From a bacterium (GTDB lineage Bacteria; UBP6; UBA1177): a stretch of 44,239 nucleotides of DNA. The notes under the pieces are model-generated. The model was not told where the DNA came from and searched no databases. It saw only the letters and a program-made list of their open reading frames with translations. Location of the stretch: contig JAEESW010000018.1 in assembly GCA_016290135.1 (NCBI GenBank), positions 1-44,239 on the forward strand. The letters run 5' to 3'. This document shows, piece by piece, positions 44,142 through 44,239 of the stretch; positions within the stretch are counted from its first letter, which is position 1; each line of letters starts with the position of its first letter. A program made the translations under genes and the position numbers.

Positions 44142-44239
44142 AAAATTTCTGAAAAAACTGTTTTGCTTTCCACTCCGCAGGAATGGAATATATCTTGCCT
44201 TCCTCAGTCGGCACATTGTCCGGCATAACTGCGTTTTCA
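44140..44239 (-). CDS. C-terminal fragment of an unidentified gene (5' part beyond window)
   Basis: An open minus-strand frame enters from the right edge and ends at TAG (44142-44140). The 32 readable residues contain NAVMPDNVPTEEGKIYSIPAEW and end in a basic, aromatic tail (AKQFFQKF). Composition and the hairpin at the stop suggest a real gene end, but nothing identifies the family. Confidence 0.5.
   Translation of the reverse strand, partial: ENAVMPDNVPTEEGKIYSIPAEWKAKQFFQKF

Overview
The window looks like a chromosomal segment of a diderm (Gram-negative type) bacterium of moderate GC content (by eye a little under half). The evidence is a division and cell-wall (dcw) cluster whose MurE carries the meso-diaminopimelate signature DNPR, many lipoproteins with classical lipoboxes, an NlpD-like protein, a periplasmic DegP-like protease, a Slt-type transglycosylase and several predicted outer-membrane barrels. 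Asp-rich lipoprotein tethers, PPC domains, C25 (gingipain-like) peptidase domains and a CFI-box recall deltaproteobacteria/Myxococcota-like or candidate-phylum genomes, but the lineage cannot be fixed from this sequence.

Layout. 1-9.35 kb (minus strand): dcw block mraZ-rsmH-ftsL-ftsI-murE-murF (murF runs off the left edge), preceded by hpf, tRNA-Arg, a Bax-like glucosaminidase and folC. Four TGGG-type direct repeats in front of mraZ look like its own operator. 9.4-12.1 kb (minus): ligA and an ankyrin lipoprotein. 12.2-15.8 kb (plus): a PPC-domain lipoprotein, a FxLYD-like lipoprotein, a small secreted protein, then tRNA-Gln and tRNA-Glu. 15.9-16.3 kb (minus): a stand-alone B12-binding protein. 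16.5-23.9 kb (plus): a C25-like lipoprotein, asd, a CFI-box/outer-membrane-barrel hybrid that overlaps asd, and a second C25-like lipoprotein. 23.9-27.9 kb (plus): a WbuB-like glycosyltransferase, wecB, pyrD and an NlpD-like amidase activator. 28-33 kb (minus): coaX, slt, rlmH, rsfS and a lipoprotein. 33.1-34.4 kb (plus): a Ycf46-like AAA ATPase. 34.5-36.3 kb (minus): a second ankyrin lipoprotein and tRNA-Phe. 36.4-42.9 kb (plus): a CvpA-like protein, xseA, a Cys-rich lipoprotein coupled to a barrel protein, a DegP-like protease and an alpha/beta hydrolase. 42.9-44.05 kb: a repeat-rich patch carrying a PIN toxin / RelB-DinJ antitoxin module, then the tail of a minus-strand gene.

Most genes are ordinary envelope and housekeeping functions. 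The accessory signals that deserve attention are: (i) the toxin-first toxin-antitoxin module, whose antitoxin has an exact-consensus sigma70 promoter buried in the 3' end of the toxin gene and which sits between two 50-bp near-identical direct repeats; (ii) the lipoprotein island with two Asp-tethered C25-like proteases around a CFI-box protein that has a second, internal signal-like segment and a barrel; (iii) the Cys-rich lipoprotein/barrel pair joined by a TAATG overlap. Predicted promoters are mostly of the TTGxxx / TAxxxT type, often with a 16-nt spacer.
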